Position numbers and translations under genes: made by a program. DNA of 36,325 nucleotides from an uncultured Lachnospiraceae bacterium (GTDB lineage: Bacteria > Bacillota > Clostridia > Lachnospirales > Lachnospiraceae), in contig CANQGA010000010.1 of NCBI GenBank assembly GCA_947600145.1, forward strand, positions 1 to 36,325, read 5' to 3'. A model generated the notes under the pieces. The model was not told where the DNA came from and did no database searches. It saw nothing but the letters and a program-made list of their open reading frames with translations. The stretch's first letter is position 1; every line of letters starts with the position of its first letter. Below, piece by piece: positions 24,274-32,663 of the stretch.

Positions 24274-24780
24274 TTAGTTGAACGGCAGGCCTTCGTCCTC
24301 AACGCCGTCCGGGATATTCATGAATCCGTCGCCGATGGCGCTGGAGGGAGCGGGTCTGGAAGACTGCTGGTAACCGCCGCCGTAATTGCCGCCGCCATAG
24401 TTACCGCCTCCGGCGTAGCTGTCGCCGCCCGCGTTCGAATTCTTGCTGTCCGCAAATTCCTGATCATCCACGATCACTTCCGTGGTATAAACCTTCTGTC
24501 CGTCCCTGTTGGTGTAGCTTCCGGTCTGGATCCGGCCGGACACGAGGACTCTCATGCCCTGGCGGAAATACTTCTCGGCGAACTCGCCCGCGCGGTCAAA
24601 CGCGACGCAGGGGATAAAATCCGCCGTCTGCTGCTGATCGCCGCCGTCCGGGTTCTGGCTCCTGCGGCCCCTGCGGTCCACCGCGAGGGTATATCTGGCA
24701 ATGGCCATGGAACGCTCTCCCTGGGAGTAGCGGACTTCCGGATCTCTGGTTAATCTTCCCATCAGGATAACTCTGTTCAT
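24274..24780 (-). CDS. ssb: single-stranded DNA-binding protein
   Basis: This 168-residue protein has the OB fold start MNRVILMGRLTRDPEVRYSQ, the FIPCVAFDRAGEFAEKYF segment and VLVSGRIQTGSYTNRDGQKV. A Gly/Tyr-rich disordered linker (about 115-140) leads to the acidic tip DEGLPFN, the docking tail for replication and repair partners (most SSBs end in PF, here PFN). It coats single-stranded DNA as a tetramer. It sits between rpsF and rpsR, the standard Firmicute order. Confidence 0.97.
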   Translation of the reverse strand: MNRVILMGRLTRDPEVRYSQGERSMAIARYTLAVDRRGRRSQNPDGGDQQQTADFIPCVAFDRAGEFAEKYFRQGMRVLVSGRIQTGSYTNRDGQKVYTTEVIVDDQEFADSKNSNAGGDSYAGGGNYGGGNYGGGYQQSSRPAPSSAIGDGFMNIPDGVEDEGLPFN

Positions 24781-24796
24781 AGGATCACACTCTTTC

Positions 24797-25084
24797 TTAT
24801 GCGTTCTGCTTCACGCAAAGATATCTGATGACCGGCTCCATGATGCGAACGTGGGATTCCACTTCGCCTGGGCACGTCGGCTCAGCCTCGAACTGGATGA
24901 AATAATAGAAGCCCTCTTTCATCTTCTGGATCTCGTAGGCAAGTCTCTTCTTGCCCCAGTCGTCCACATTCGTCACCGTTCCGCCGTAGCGGGCGATGTA
25001 ACCCTGAATCTTCTCCAGGGCTGCGGCTCTCTCCTCATCCTCGAGCTTTGCGCTAAGAACAACCGCTAATTCGTACTTGTTCAT
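24797..25084 (-). CDS. rpsF: 30S ribosomal protein S6
   Basis: This 95-residue protein begins MNKYELAVVLSAKLEDEE and contains DWGKKRLAYEIQKMKEGFYY, the S6 signature. It binds 16S rRNA with S18. Normal length; AAGGAGG precedes the ATG. First gene of the operon, with a strong promoter at 25159-25187 and a leader of about 67 bases that carries a hairpin. Confidence 0.97.
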   Translation of the reverse strand: MNKYELAVVLSAKLEDEERAAALEKIQGYIARYGGTVTNVDDWGKKRLAYEIQKMKEGFYYFIQFEAEPTCPGEVESHVRIMEPVIRYLCVKQNA

Positions 25085-25110
25085 AGTGTCTTACCTCCTT
25101 ATGGTCTCTG

Positions 25111-25133
25111 GCCCCCGCTTTCAGTTCGGGAGC
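25111..25133 (-). promoter_or_regulatory. leader hairpin upstream of rpsF, candidate S6:S18 autoregulation site
   Basis: GCTCCCG and CGGGGGC (minus strand) form a 7-bp stem with a 9-base loop in the rpsF leader. Many bacteria carry an S6:S18-binding hairpin here that mimics 16S helix 22. I see the hairpin but could not establish the diagnostic CCG bulge, so the assignment is tentative. Confidence 0.35.
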
Positions 25134-25158
25134 AAGGAATGATGTGTCACGGACTATT

Positions 25159-25187
25159 ATTTTAGCAAATTCCGGCAGGAAATGCAA
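25159..25187 (-). promoter_or_regulatory. promoter of rpsF-ssb-rpsR
   Basis: On the minus strand TTGCAT (25187-25182), a 17-nt spacer and TAAAAT (25164-25159) form a good sigma-A promoter about 75 bases before the rpsF start. Confidence 0.75.
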
Positions 25188-25230
25188 GCGGTTTTTCGCG
25201 GAATTTCGTACTTTTTCCGAACTTCTCCGC

Positions 25231-25422
25231 TCAGTCGGATCCCCCTGGCTTTCTGATCCCCCGGGTATTCTTCTCCACCAGCGTCCGCGCCACCATGATC
25301 TGATGGCCGCAGCCGAGACACTTCAGCCGGAAATCAGCGCCCACCCGCAGGATCTCCCACTCGCGGCTGCCGCAGGGGTGGGGTTTTTTCAGTTTCACGA
25401 TATCTCCTACTTCATACTGCAT
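25231..25422 (-). CDS. DUF951-family small protein
   Basis: This 63-residue protein begins MQYEVGDIVKLKKPHPCGS and contains WEILRVGADFRLKCLGCG, the DUF951 pattern. Three Cys residues (CGS and CLGC) suggest a small zinc-binding beta-fold. Its function is not known to me. The start at 25422 is chosen because AAGGAG lies 11 bases upstream; the Met at 25428 is too close to that site and the longer frame to 25551 runs into the sirtuin gene. It is the last gene of a unit with the sirtuin and a small unknown protein. Confidence 0.82.
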   Translation of the reverse strand: MQYEVGDIVKLKKPHPCGSREWEILRVGADFRLKCLGCGHQIMVARTLVEKNTRGIRKPGGSD

Positions 25423-25513
25423 ATACATTCTCTCCTTCCGCCGGCGCCGCAGTCCGTCTTGCCACGCCGCGTCCGCCCGGCTCTGCTGCCGCCGCGCCTG
25501 CTGCCCGGTTCTC

Positions 25514-26230
25514 TCACAGATACGCCTGAAATACCTCCCCGATCGGATCATTGATCACCAGATCCGCATGGGCGTCCCGGGCTGTGGCGGACTTGTTGAT
25601 CAGAACCAGCTTATTTCCCTGATAGTAATCGATCAGCCCCGCCGCCGGATACACGGTCAGCGAGGTTCCGCCCACGATCAGCACGTCCGCGTGACGGATA
25701 TAAGACACGGATTTCTGCAGCGTCCGCTGATCCAGTCCTTCCTCATAGAGGACCACATCCGGCTTGATCGTGCCGCCGCAGGAACATTTGGGGACTCCCG
25801 GAGAGCTTACGATCTTCTCCAGGCCGTAGGATCTGTGGCACCGGGTGCAGTAGTTCCGGTGAATGGAACCGTGCAGCTCCAGCACCTCCCTGCTTCCCGC
25901 CATCTGATGCAGGCCGTCGATATTCTGGGTGATGACCGCGCGCAGCTTCCCCTGCTGTTCCAGCTTCGCCAGCGCCAGATGAGCCGCGTTGGGCTTCGCG
26001 TCGGTGAAGATCATCTTGTTCTTATAGAAACGGTAGAATTCCTCCGGGTTGTGCACATAAAACGTGTGACTGATAATGACCTCCGGCGGGTATTTGTACT
26101 GCTGGTTATACAGACCGTCCTGGCTCCGGAAATCCGGAATGCCGCTCTCCGTAGAAACGCCCGCGCCTCCGAAGAAGACGATATTATCGCTCCCTTCGAT
26201 CCACTGCCGCAATGTCTCCTGTGGTGTCAT
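25514..26230 (-). CDS. NAD-dependent protein deacylase (sirtuin, CobB-like)
   Basis: This 238-residue class III deacylase removes acyl groups from lysines using NAD+. Motifs are FFGGAGVSTESGIPDFRS (NAD binding), ITQNIDGLHQMAG, ELHGS with the catalytic His, and four zinc Cys residues in CTRC and KCSCGG. VGGTSLTVYPAAGLI and VLINKSAT complete the Rossmann part. The start at 26230 follows a GGGGG site by 9 bases and precedes the conserved domain; the longer frame to 26269 adds 13 unsupported residues. With ackA in the same window, regulation through acetyl-phosphate-driven acetylation is conceivable but not shown. Confidence 0.93.
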   Translation of the reverse strand: MTPQETLRQWIEGSDNIVFFGGAGVSTESGIPDFRSQDGLYNQQYKYPPEVIISHTFYVHNPEEFYRFYKNKMIFTDAKPNAAHLALAKLEQQGKLRAVITQNIDGLHQMAGSREVLELHGSIHRNYCTRCHRSYGLEKIVSSPGVPKCSCGGTIKPDVVLYEEGLDQRTLQKSVSYIRHADVLIVGGTSLTVYPAAGLIDYYQGNKLVLINKSATARDAHADLVINDPIGEVFQAYL

Positions 26231-26320
26231 GTGAAATGTCCCCCTTTTCATAAATTTCCGTGCGTCCATGCCCTGAAGCTGTCACGGACGAACTCCGCTT
26301 CTCCTGCCCGGCGCGGCCGT

Positions 26321-26635
26321 TCACCGCTGCGCGTTCAGCCACTCCTGCGCCCGCGCCAGCCCTTCTTTTGTAAACGGAAAATACGCTGTCGTCTTCTCCT
26401 CGTCCGGCGTCGCGTCCGAGCAGTACGGCCCGTGCCAGCAGACCGCCGCCAAAACGTCGCCGGCAGGCGCCCCGGTTTCTCCGTCCTCCCGCGGCTCCGT
26501 TCCCGGCCACAGCGCGTCAGCGGGAACCGTCCCGCCGCCGCGCTTCTCCAGCACGAACCGCAGCCTGCCGTCGCTTCCCGTAAACCGGCTTTTCTTCAGA
26601 AACGGGATCCCCATCGTACCCTTCAGATCGATCAT
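26321..26635 (-). CDS. small protein of unknown function
   Basis: This 104-residue protein starts MIDLKGTMGIPFLKKSRFTGS and ends FTKEGLARAQEWLNAQR. I recall similar small clostridial proteins, some loosely labelled as GNAT acetyltransferases, but I see no GNAT acetyl-CoA motif. The pattern WHGPYCSDATPDEEKTTAYF is the most conserved-looking part. A promoter with a 17-nt spacer lies just upstream (26682-26710). It is followed by the sirtuin gene after 90 bases, so a shared transcript is likely. Confidence 0.65.
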   Translation of the reverse strand: MIDLKGTMGIPFLKKSRFTGSDGRLRFVLEKRGGGTVPADALWPGTEPREDGETGAPAGDVLAAVCWHGPYCSDATPDEEKTTAYFPFTKEGLARAQEWLNAQR

Positions 26636-26681
26636 CGCATTCTCCCCGCACCGCGCTTCGCGCGCTCATTTTTCTACCTCT

Positions 26682-26710
26682 ACTTTACACCCGCGGGAAA
26701 TATTTTGCAA
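26682..26710 (-). promoter_or_regulatory. promoter of the small protein-sirtuin-DUF951 unit
   Basis: On the minus strand TTGCAA (26710-26705), a 17-nt spacer and TAAAGT (26687-26682) form a good promoter. The -35 abuts an 8-bp inverted repeat at 26711-26731. Confidence 0.65.
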
Positions 26711-26731
26711 CGGCGAATTCCTGATTCGCCG
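26711..26731. repeat. inverted repeat in a divergent promoter region
   Basis: CGGCGAAT (26711-26718) and ATTCGCCG (26724-26731) are perfect inverted arms with a 5-base centre. A further copy of GATTCGCCGCC occurs at 26741-26751, repeating 26723-26733. The cluster lies between two diverging promoters, as expected for an operator. Confidence 0.55.
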
Positions 26732-26818
26732 CCGCCGTATGATTCGCCGCCCGTCGGCCGCCCTGCGCTTCATTTCCCCGTTTTTTAAACAGTTTTTTGA
26801 CGATTTTGACGAAATAAC

Positions 26819-26847
26819 TTGTATTTGCGCACAGAGTATTGTAAAAT
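26819..26847 (+). promoter_or_regulatory. promoter of the DUF1508 gene
   Basis: TTGTAT (26819-26824), a 17-nt spacer and TAAAAT (26842-26847) form a sigma-A promoter. The transcription start would be near 26854, leaving a short leader of about 26 bases. Confidence 0.7.
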
Positions 26848-26879
26848 AATGTCATAATATGTGAAGGGGGTACCATCCA

Positions 26880-27245
26880 ATGGGCAAATTCGTTATCAAG
26901 ACCACCAGCGCCGGCGTAAGATTCAACCTGAAGGCCGGCAACGGTCAGGTCATCGCCACATCGCAGACCTACAAGACGCTGGCCACCTGCAGGAAGGGCA
27001 TTGCCAGCGTCCAGAAGAACGCGGCGGCTCCGGTTGAGAATCAGACTGTCGAGGGATACGCGGCGGTGAAGAACCCGAAATTCGAAGTCTACACCGACAA
27101 GGCCGGCGAGTTCCGTTTCCGCCTGAAGGCCTCCAACGGCCAGACCATCGCCTCCAGCGAGGGCTACACCACGCTGGCCAAATGCTTAAACGGCGTGGCC
27201 TCCGTCGGCAAGAACGCCCCGGACGCGGCGGTCGTCACGGAGTAA
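26880..27245 (+). CDS. tandem DUF1508 (YegP-like) protein
   Basis: This 121-residue protein is two copies of the DUF1508 unit: residues 1-45 (GKFVIKTTSAGVRFNLKAGN, GQVIATSQTYKTLA) and about 65-110 (PKFEVYTDKAGEFRFRLKAS, GQTIASSEGYTTLA). Each ends with a short helix containing CRKGIASV or CLNGVASV. The fold is a small alpha/beta sheet found in YegP; the biochemical role is not established. It is soluble, with no signal peptide. It is a monocistronic unit with its own good promoter and a strong terminator, which hints at notable expression. The start follows GAAGGGGG. Confidence 0.88.
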   Translation: MGKFVIKTTSAGVRFNLKAGNGQVIATSQTYKTLATCRKGIASVQKNAAAPVENQTVEGYAAVKNPKFEVYTDKAGEFRFRLKASNGQTIASSEGYTTLAKCLNGVASVGKNAPDAAVVTE

Positions 27246-27303
27246 GACCCGCAGGTCGGGCGCGGAATCAGCATTTGCATTTCCGAATGTATCAGAAACG
27301 TGT

Positions 27304-27351
27304 ATATGCCGGGAATCGGACAACGTTGTTCCGCTTCCCGGCATATTTTTT
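27304..27351 (+). terminator. terminator after the DUF1508 gene
   Basis: ATATGCCGGGAA (27304-27315) pairs with TTCCCGGCATAT (27335-27346), with a smaller CAACGTTG-centred hairpin in the loop, and T residues follow. It lies 58 bases after the stop codon. Confidence 0.85.
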
Positions 27352-27390
27352 CCAAAACTATCGGCATTTCACTTCCGAACTATTGCCGCT

Positions 27391-28905
27391 TCACTTCCGA
27401 AAATGTGACTCTTCCGCCTGGGCCTCGAAATACCGGACGATCAGCTCCACCATATCCGTCATGATCTCCCGCACGGTCGGACAGTCCCGAAGAAATTCAT
27501 AGCCGCCCGTGCCGGACGCCCGGTAGTTGTTCATGACCATCGTAAACTTCTGCTCCGGCTCCACCGGCTTCCCATGATACAGCAGGCGCGTCACGCGGCT
27601 GCCCTCCGGCCGGCGCCAGTCGAACCCGTAATCGACGCCCATGACATAATCGAAATTATAATGGGAGATCTTCGGCTCGAGGAACTTGCGGCTGACCCGC
27701 AGCTTCCCCGCCTCGTCCGTGTCAAAATACTCCGCCGACCGTTCCAGCGTCCGCCTCAGCGCCTCGCCGGTCACTTCCTTCACAACAAGCGTGTTCGGAT
27801 AAATATATGTGGAAACGATATCGCGGACCGTCACGTCCGTCCCGAACCCCTTCACCTCGTTGCCCAGGCTGGTGGTGGACAGCTCCGCGCCCGACGCCCA
27901 CAGCTGCACCCGGTTGAAGAAATCGGCGATACTGCTGCCGTGGAGGGCCATATCCAGGTGCTCCCCGGGCAGAAGCGGCTTCTCAAAATGTCCTTTCGGC
28001 GTATCCAGCCAGACCGCGGTCTGCCGTTCCGGCTCCGCGAGAAGCTCCGCGGCGCGGGGATCGGTAATCCCGCCGGCCGGATGCAGGACAGTGCTGCAGC
28101 CGACAACCCGGCCCGGCCTTCCGGCTGCCGCGTCCTCCCACACGACCTCCGCCTCCACATACTGCTCCGCGTTGGCCGGAGTCTGCGCCACATGCGTTCC
28201 GGCGATCTCAGCTCCCGCGAGCGCCATATGCTGATGTCCCGTCAGCAGCAGATCGAAACCGAAATCCCTGGCGATCTCATAGCCGATATTCTCCCGCGTC
28301 GTGCTGAGCACGCGCCCGGTCTTAACATCGCACTCGAATCCGCCGTGATACAGCCCGATCAGCACGTCCGTCTCCGGCCGCAGCTTCTCATAGACCGGCG
28401 CCAGCGCCGCCCGGACGTCCCCGACCCGGATCTTCGTGAGATTCGCTTTCTTCTCCCACACATTGATAAAATCCGTGCAGATGCCGATGACGCCGACACG
28501 GAGACCATTTTCCGTCACCTTAACCGCCGACGGCAGGACGTGAAGCCGCCCGGTCACGTCCGCGATGTTGGCGCACAGACAGGGCGCGTGGAGATTTTCC
28601 AGATAACTGGCCAGATATTCATAGCCGTAATTGAAATCATGGTTCCCCAGCGTCACGTAATCGTAACCGGCCAGGTTCATGCACCTGGCGAACAGCTTTG
28701 CGCTGCCTGCCTGGGCCTGCAGATAGGCGAACGGCGACCCCTGGATCGTATCTCCGCCGTCTAAGACCAGCGTATTGCCGTCTTTCTGAAAATGCGGGAT
28801 CATATTCGCCAGCCCGGCTTCCTTCCGCCCGCCCGTGGCGTAATCGACCGGAGCCATATATCCGTGCATATCGGATGTGAAATAGATCTTCAGCGTTTTT
28901 CTCAT
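27391..28905 (-). CDS. 5'-nucleotidase/2',3'-cyclic phosphodiesterase-family phosphoesterase
   Basis: This 504-residue protein has the metallophosphatase domain with dimetal motifs SDMHG (Asp12, His14), [16 protein letters not shown] and GHQHMAL, then the 5'-nucleotidase C-terminal domain (about 290-490, with [14 protein letters not shown], then [12 protein letters not shown], and [14 protein letters not shown]). This family hydrolyses 5'-nucleotides or cyclic nucleotides. Most members are exported, but this one starts [15 protein letters not shown] with no signal peptide, so it should be cytoplasmic. It is last in MBL-surE-nucleotidase, 5 bases after surE, suggesting work on intracellular nucleotide pools. 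Confidence 0.9.
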   Translation of the reverse strand: MRKTLKIYFTSDMHGYMAPVDYATGGRKEAGLANMIPHFQKDGNTLVLDGGDTIQGSPFAYLQAQAGSAKLFARCMNLAGYDYVTLGNHDFNYGYEYLASYLENLHAPCLCANIADVTGRLHVLPSAVKVTENGLRVGVIGICTDFINVWEKKANLTKIRVGDVRAALAPVYEKLRPETDVLIGLYHGGFECDVKTGRVLSTTRENIGYEIARDFGFDLLLTGHQHMALAGAEIAGTHVAQTPANAEQYVEAEVVWEDAAAGRPGRVVGCSTVLHPAGGITDPRAAELLAEPERQTAVWLDTPKGHFEKPLLPGEHLDMALHGSSIADFFNRVQLWASGAELSTTSLGNEVKGFGTDVTVRDIVSTYIYPNTLVVKEVTGEALRRTLERSAEYFDTDEAGKLRVSRKFLEPKISHYNFDYVMGVDYGFDWRRPEGSRVTRLLYHGKPVEPEQKFTMVMNNYRASGTGGYEFLRDCPTVREIMTDMVELIVRYFEAQAEESHFRK

Positions 28906-28910
28906 AGGAT

Positions 28911-29663
28911 TTACCTGCCCGCCTCCAGCAGCGCGCTCTTCACCTTCCCGATGGAAATGTATCCGTCGAAGGTCGCCTTCATGTCGCTGCCTTCCTCCGC
29001 GTCCGTCGCGGCGATACTGGACAGAACCAGTTCCGCGGCCGCCCCCGGCAGCGGCCCGCCCGTGATCCCGCCGCTCTCCGCCGGCGTATAGACCGTCTCA
29101 TAATACGACTTCTTCGCCGGTACCCTGTCCTCTAATATCCCCTTGATCTCGTCCGGATCGCATGCCGGGAAATTCACGTTCCAGATCGCCCACGGCTCGA
29201 TCTCGCGGGTCAGCAGGTCTTTCGCGATCGGGAGCAGATACCGGTCCGACACCCGCCGGTCGTCATTGGTCTTATTGGAAAACGCGATGGCCGGGATCCC
29301 GTTGACAAGCGCCTCGACGGCCGCCCCGACCGTTCCGGAGTAGAGAATGTCCACTCCCACGTTATATCCGTTGTTGATGCCGGAAAACACCACATCCGGC
29401 CTTTCTTTCATCACATACGACAGCGCCACCTTCACGCAGTCCGCCGGCGAGCCGCTGATACTCCACGCGCGCGCGCCCTCAACCGGAAAATCCGGCTCCT
29501 CGCGCACGCAGATCGATCCGAACACGGAGATCCGCTGCGACATGGCGCTGCACTGATCGTCCGGCGCCACGACCCATACTTCACCCAGTTCCACCGCCAT
29601 TTCCGCCAGGCTGATCAGGCCCGGCGAGCGGATACCGTCGTCATTTACAATTAATATTCTCAT
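28911..29663 (-). CDS. surE: 5'/3'-nucleotidase SurE
   Basis: This 250-residue phosphatase has the diagnostic start [15 protein letters not shown] with metal ligands Asp8 and Asp9, then [47 protein letters not shown] and the PAIAFSNKT segment. SurE removes phosphates from nucleoside 5'- and 3'-monophosphates and sometimes short polyphosphate. The start at 29663 replaces the longer frame because the conserved motif begins there and a GGACAGG site lies upstream. It overlaps the end of the MBL gene by 23 bases, a sign of coupled translation. Confidence 0.93.
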   Translation of the reverse strand: MRILIVNDDGIRSPGLISLAEMAVELGEVWVVAPDDQCSAMSQRISVFGSICVREEPDFPVEGARAWSISGSPADCVKVALSYVMKERPDVVFSGINNGYNVGVDILYSGTVGAAVEALVNGIPAIAFSNKTNDDRRVSDRYLLPIAKDLLTREIEPWAIWNVNFPACDPDEIKGILEDRVPAKKSYYETVYTPAESGGITGGPLPGAAAELVLSSIAATDAEEGSDMKATFDGYISIGKVKSALLEAGR

Positions 29664-31005
29664 CTGATACCTGTCCTTCCAACCGGCATTCCCCATGCTC
29701 CAAAATAACCGTCTGCCCTTCCTCCGGCAGGATCCGCTGCCCGATCCGGTCCGAGTTCACCTGCTCCGGCCGGAAACTGTGCAGCGGGATCAGCGTCTTC
29801 GGTCCGATCGTATCCACCATCAGCTTCAGATAATAAGGCCGCGAATGTCCGCCAAGCCCGCAGTACTGATAGGGCACTCCCAGATATTCCAGAAGCGCGG
29901 TCATCTTATGATAGGATTCCTCATAACTGCCCAGCGGCGCGCCGTCCATATGATAATACCGCGACACCACGTCCTTCAGATCCAGGATCGCGTACTGATC
30001 CTGATAATCCAGCTGCAGCACATATTTTCCCGGAGCCTTCAGGATGTCCTCAAGCGTCACCCTCTTAAACCATTCCGGCACATTCCGACCGTTCATCGTC
30101 TTCTCATAGACGCGGATATCGTCGTCCGGATAGAATTCCGCCACGTAATCCGCCTGCACCGGATCCATGACCAGCGTCCGGCCCTCCGCCTCGAAGGTGC
30201 CGATCAGCCGGTGGATCCGTTCCACATTGCGGTTGTAGGGATTGACGATGAGCAGGCTGCTGTTTTTGCGGCACGCCTGCGCCATCTCCTGCTGCAGCAT
30301 TTCTTCCGTGCAGATGTCCTCCTCCGGCTCCGTGAGGGAAAGCATATCCACATCGCCGAAGCTGACGGTTACGCCCTCCGTGACCATCACATCCGCGCCC
30401 CGGCAGGTCTCGCCGAACGCCTTCGAAACTCCGGGATAGAACCCGTGGAACCGGTAATCCCCGGTATAGACGATCGTTCCGTCCGGCGTCGTGATCAGCG
30501 CCCCGCTGGCGCCGATGACATCGTGGTCGATCTGCAGCACCCGCACCGTGATGTCCCCTCGGGTGAATGCCTGCCCATACGGGATCCCGATGCACCGCTC
30601 ATGGCTCCTCTGCTGGATATCGCCCATGGCGCAGAGCCTCCGGTACAGCCGCAGGGAATCCTCGCTCATATACACCGGCATTTCCTCATCCAGCATTCCC
30701 AGGCCTCCCATATGATCGATATGCATATGGGAAATAAAGAAGAAATGCTCCTTCGTATTCTGCCCGTAGGACGCAAGGCCCAGATTCCTCGCCGGCCTCT
30801 CCGCGTAGATCCCGTCCGCCGCGGGCAGCATCCCGATCCGGACATAATCCTCGACCAGCGACTCCTGCCGCAGCCGCACCGCGTCGTCGCACCGTCCGGA
30901 GACCGAGAATCCGAAGTCGAACATGCACACCGCCTTCTCCGTCTCCACCGCCACGAAGGTTCCGCCGATCTCTTTAAGCCCTTTATAAAATGTGATCCTT
31001 GTCAT
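29641..31005 (-). CDS. metallo-beta-lactamase-fold hydrolase (MBL-type)
   Basis: This 454-residue protein has the MBL signature HMHIDHMGG (His93, His95, Asp97, His98), further metal positions in IDHDVIGASGALI and VYTGDYRFHG, and the late motif PLHSFRPEQVN near the C-terminus. The order, with an inserted region between the two halves, resembles RNase J/beta-CASP-type nucleases in outline, but I cannot confirm the KH and nuclease-specific motifs, so the substrate is open. It leads MBL-surE-nucleotidase, which points to nucleotide or RNA-end products feeding the two nucleotidases. AAGGAG lies 13 bases before the ATG. No clear promoter was seen. Confidence 0.82.
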   Translation of the reverse strand: MTRITFYKGLKEIGGTFVAVETEKAVCMFDFGFSVSGRCDDAVRLRQESLVEDYVRIGMLPAADGIYAERPARNLGLASYGQNTKEHFFFISHMHIDHMGGLGMLDEEMPVYMSEDSLRLYRRLCAMGDIQQRSHERCIGIPYGQAFTRGDITVRVLQIDHDVIGASGALITTPDGTIVYTGDYRFHGFYPGVSKAFGETCRGADVMVTEGVTVSFGDVDMLSLTEPEEDICTEEMLQQEMAQACRKNSSLLIVNPYNRNVERIHRLIGTFEAEGRTLVMDPVQADYVAEFYPDDDIRVYEKTMNGRNVPEWFKRVTLEDILKAPGKYVLQLDYQDQYAILDLKDVVSRYYHMDGAPLGSYEESYHKMTALLEYLGVPYQYCGLGGHSRPYYLKLMVDTIGPKTLIPLHSFRPEQVNSDRIGQRILPEEGQTVILEHGECRLEGQVSDENINCK

Positions 31006-31119
31006 GAATCGTCAAACGCTCCTTCCACCATACCATTTCCATAAGCCCGCTGCCGGGCACACCCAATACGCCGCGGCGTCTCCCGCGTATCGGGCGGCGA
31101 TCGTCCGCGAGAGGAAAAT

Positions 31120-31159
31120 TTTCCCTGCGGAACCGGACTGCTCCTGCCCCGCAGGGAAA
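31120..31159 (-). terminator. terminator of the carbohydrate ABC operon
   Basis: On the minus strand TTTCCCTGCGG and CCGCAGGGAAA form an 11-bp stem with an 18-base loop, followed by ATTTT. It sits 64 bases after the substrate-binding protein stop codon. The rest of 31006-31223 shows no gene. Confidence 0.8.
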
Positions 31160-31223
31160 TCATTCATCAACTATCGGTTTCATGCTGTCAGGCGCGATCC
31201 GCGCCCCGAATACCGGTTATCGA

Positions 31224-32585
31224 TTACTGCACAACGTCGTTGATCGCGGTAACCAGCTCGTCCAGCGTCTCCTGAGCGGTCTTGCCCTCAGAAATGCAGA
31301 CCGTCAGAGTATCGGATACAACGTTGCGGATCTCGTTGGCGCCGGGGAAGTAATTGCTGGGAACATAGCCGTAAGGAGCCTGTCCGTACGCCGCTCTCGC
31401 GGTGATGGCACCCGCCGTATCGCCGGCCATGAAGTCCTGATACTCCTGGCTCTCATACGCAGAAGTACGAACCGGAACATATCCGGTATCGATGGACCAC
31501 TTCACCTGGGACTCGGCAGAGGTAAGGAACTTCATGTATTCCCAGACAGCCTTCTGCTTTGCCTCGTCCTTCGTGAACATAACCAGGTTGGTACCTGCGT
31601 TGTAAGCGGCGTTCTTCTTGCCCTGAGCGATCGGGGCAACGCCCAGCTCAAACTCATGGCCTTCGTTGTCTGTCACGATGTAGGTAACGCCTGCGCAGGA
31701 TCCGACATAACCGCCGATCATCTCGGAGCTCATCAGATTGGAGAAATAAGCGTCCTCGCCGATCAGACGGGCATAGCCCTTGCTGTACAGGCCCAGGATG
31801 AACTCAATGGCCTCCAGGCCTTCGGGAGTGTCGAACAGGGCGCCGGTCTCGTCTACATAATCAGCGCCGTTCTGACGCAGGAAGATCTCCAGCATATCGC
31901 ACATGGAGTCATAACCAAGCATCGGGACGCCTTCCTTCTCCAGAAGGATCGCGCCGTCCTTCTCCAGGTCTTCCCAGGTTGTCGGAGGCTCTGTGATGCC
32001 GGCCCGGTCAAACATGGTCTTATTGTAGAAGAACGGATACGTACTCTTGTTGAACGGAACGCCCGTGATGAATCCATACTCGCTGTTCTCAATGCGGTAG
32101 CCTTCAACAATATCCTCCCAGTTGTCGAAATCGTTCTTCACGAAATCATCAAGCGGAATGATCTTATCCACATAATCTGTGAAATAGTTGTTGTACGCCT
32201 GCGCCATATCGGGCAGAGTGTCCGCCGCGGCGCTCGCCATCAGCTTGGTCTGCAGATCGCTGTAGCCGCCCTGATTGACCAGTTCCACCGTAATACCCTT
32301 ACCGTTCTCCGCGTTGAACTTATCGGTCAGCTCGGTCAGGGATACTTCCTGCGCATTGCTCATCGCATGCCAGAACGTGATCGTAACCGGCGCTGCCGTC
32401 TCCTCTGCCGCAGCCGCAGTGGTCTCCGCTGCCGCATCTCCCGCCGCGGTCGTCCCTGCAGCCGCAGTTGTGGCCGCCGCAGTTGTGGTAGTTGTGTCGC
32501 TGCCGCTTCCACCGCCGCAGGCGGTCAGCAGGCTTGCGCCCATAACGGTTGCCATCGTCAGGGCCATGATCTTCTTCATCTTCAT
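31224..32585 (-). CDS. carbohydrate ABC transporter substrate-binding lipoprotein
   Basis: This 453-residue lipoprotein has a signal sequence with lipobox LLTAC and the modified Cys at residue 23, then a Ser/Thr/Ala-rich tether (about 24-70) and an extracellular solute-binding domain (family 1, UgpB/MalE-like: ITFWHAMSNAQEVSLTELTD, then FNKSTYPFFYNKTMFDRAGI and PPTTWEDLEKDGA). It captures a sugar, oligosaccharide or glycerophosphodiester and hands it to the two permeases; the ligand is not predictable. It is last in the operon (ATPase, two permeases, binding protein). AAGGAGAGG precedes the ATG. Confidence 0.93.
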   Translation of the reverse strand: MKMKKIMALTMATVMGASLLTACGGGSGSDTTTTTAAATTAAAGTTAAGDAAAETTAAAAEETAAPVTITFWHAMSNAQEVSLTELTDKFNAENGKGITVELVNQGGYSDLQTKLMASAAADTLPDMAQAYNNYFTDYVDKIIPLDDFVKNDFDNWEDIVEGYRIENSEYGFITGVPFNKSTYPFFYNKTMFDRAGITEPPTTWEDLEKDGAILLEKEGVPMLGYDSMCDMLEIFLRQNGADYVDETGALFDTPEGLEAIEFILGLYSKGYARLIGEDAYFSNLMSSEMIGGYVGSCAGVTYIVTDNEGHEFELGVAPIAQGKKNAAYNAGTNLVMFTKDEAKQKAVWEYMKFLTSAESQVKWSIDTGYVPVRTSAYESQEYQDFMAGDTAGAITARAAYGQAPYGYVPSNYFPGANEIRNVVSDTLTVCISEGKTAQETLDELVTAINDVVQ

Positions 32586-32663
32586 AATCGCCTCTCCTTT
32601 TCAAAAGAAAAATAGTTGCTTGCCATTTATATTAACGCGCCCAATAGCACGTTATGGCTGTAA

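Noticed and set aside
31182-32615. 477-codon plus-strand open frame over the substrate-binding protein
   Set aside because: Antisense to a lipoprotein gene with a clear lipobox and family motifs.
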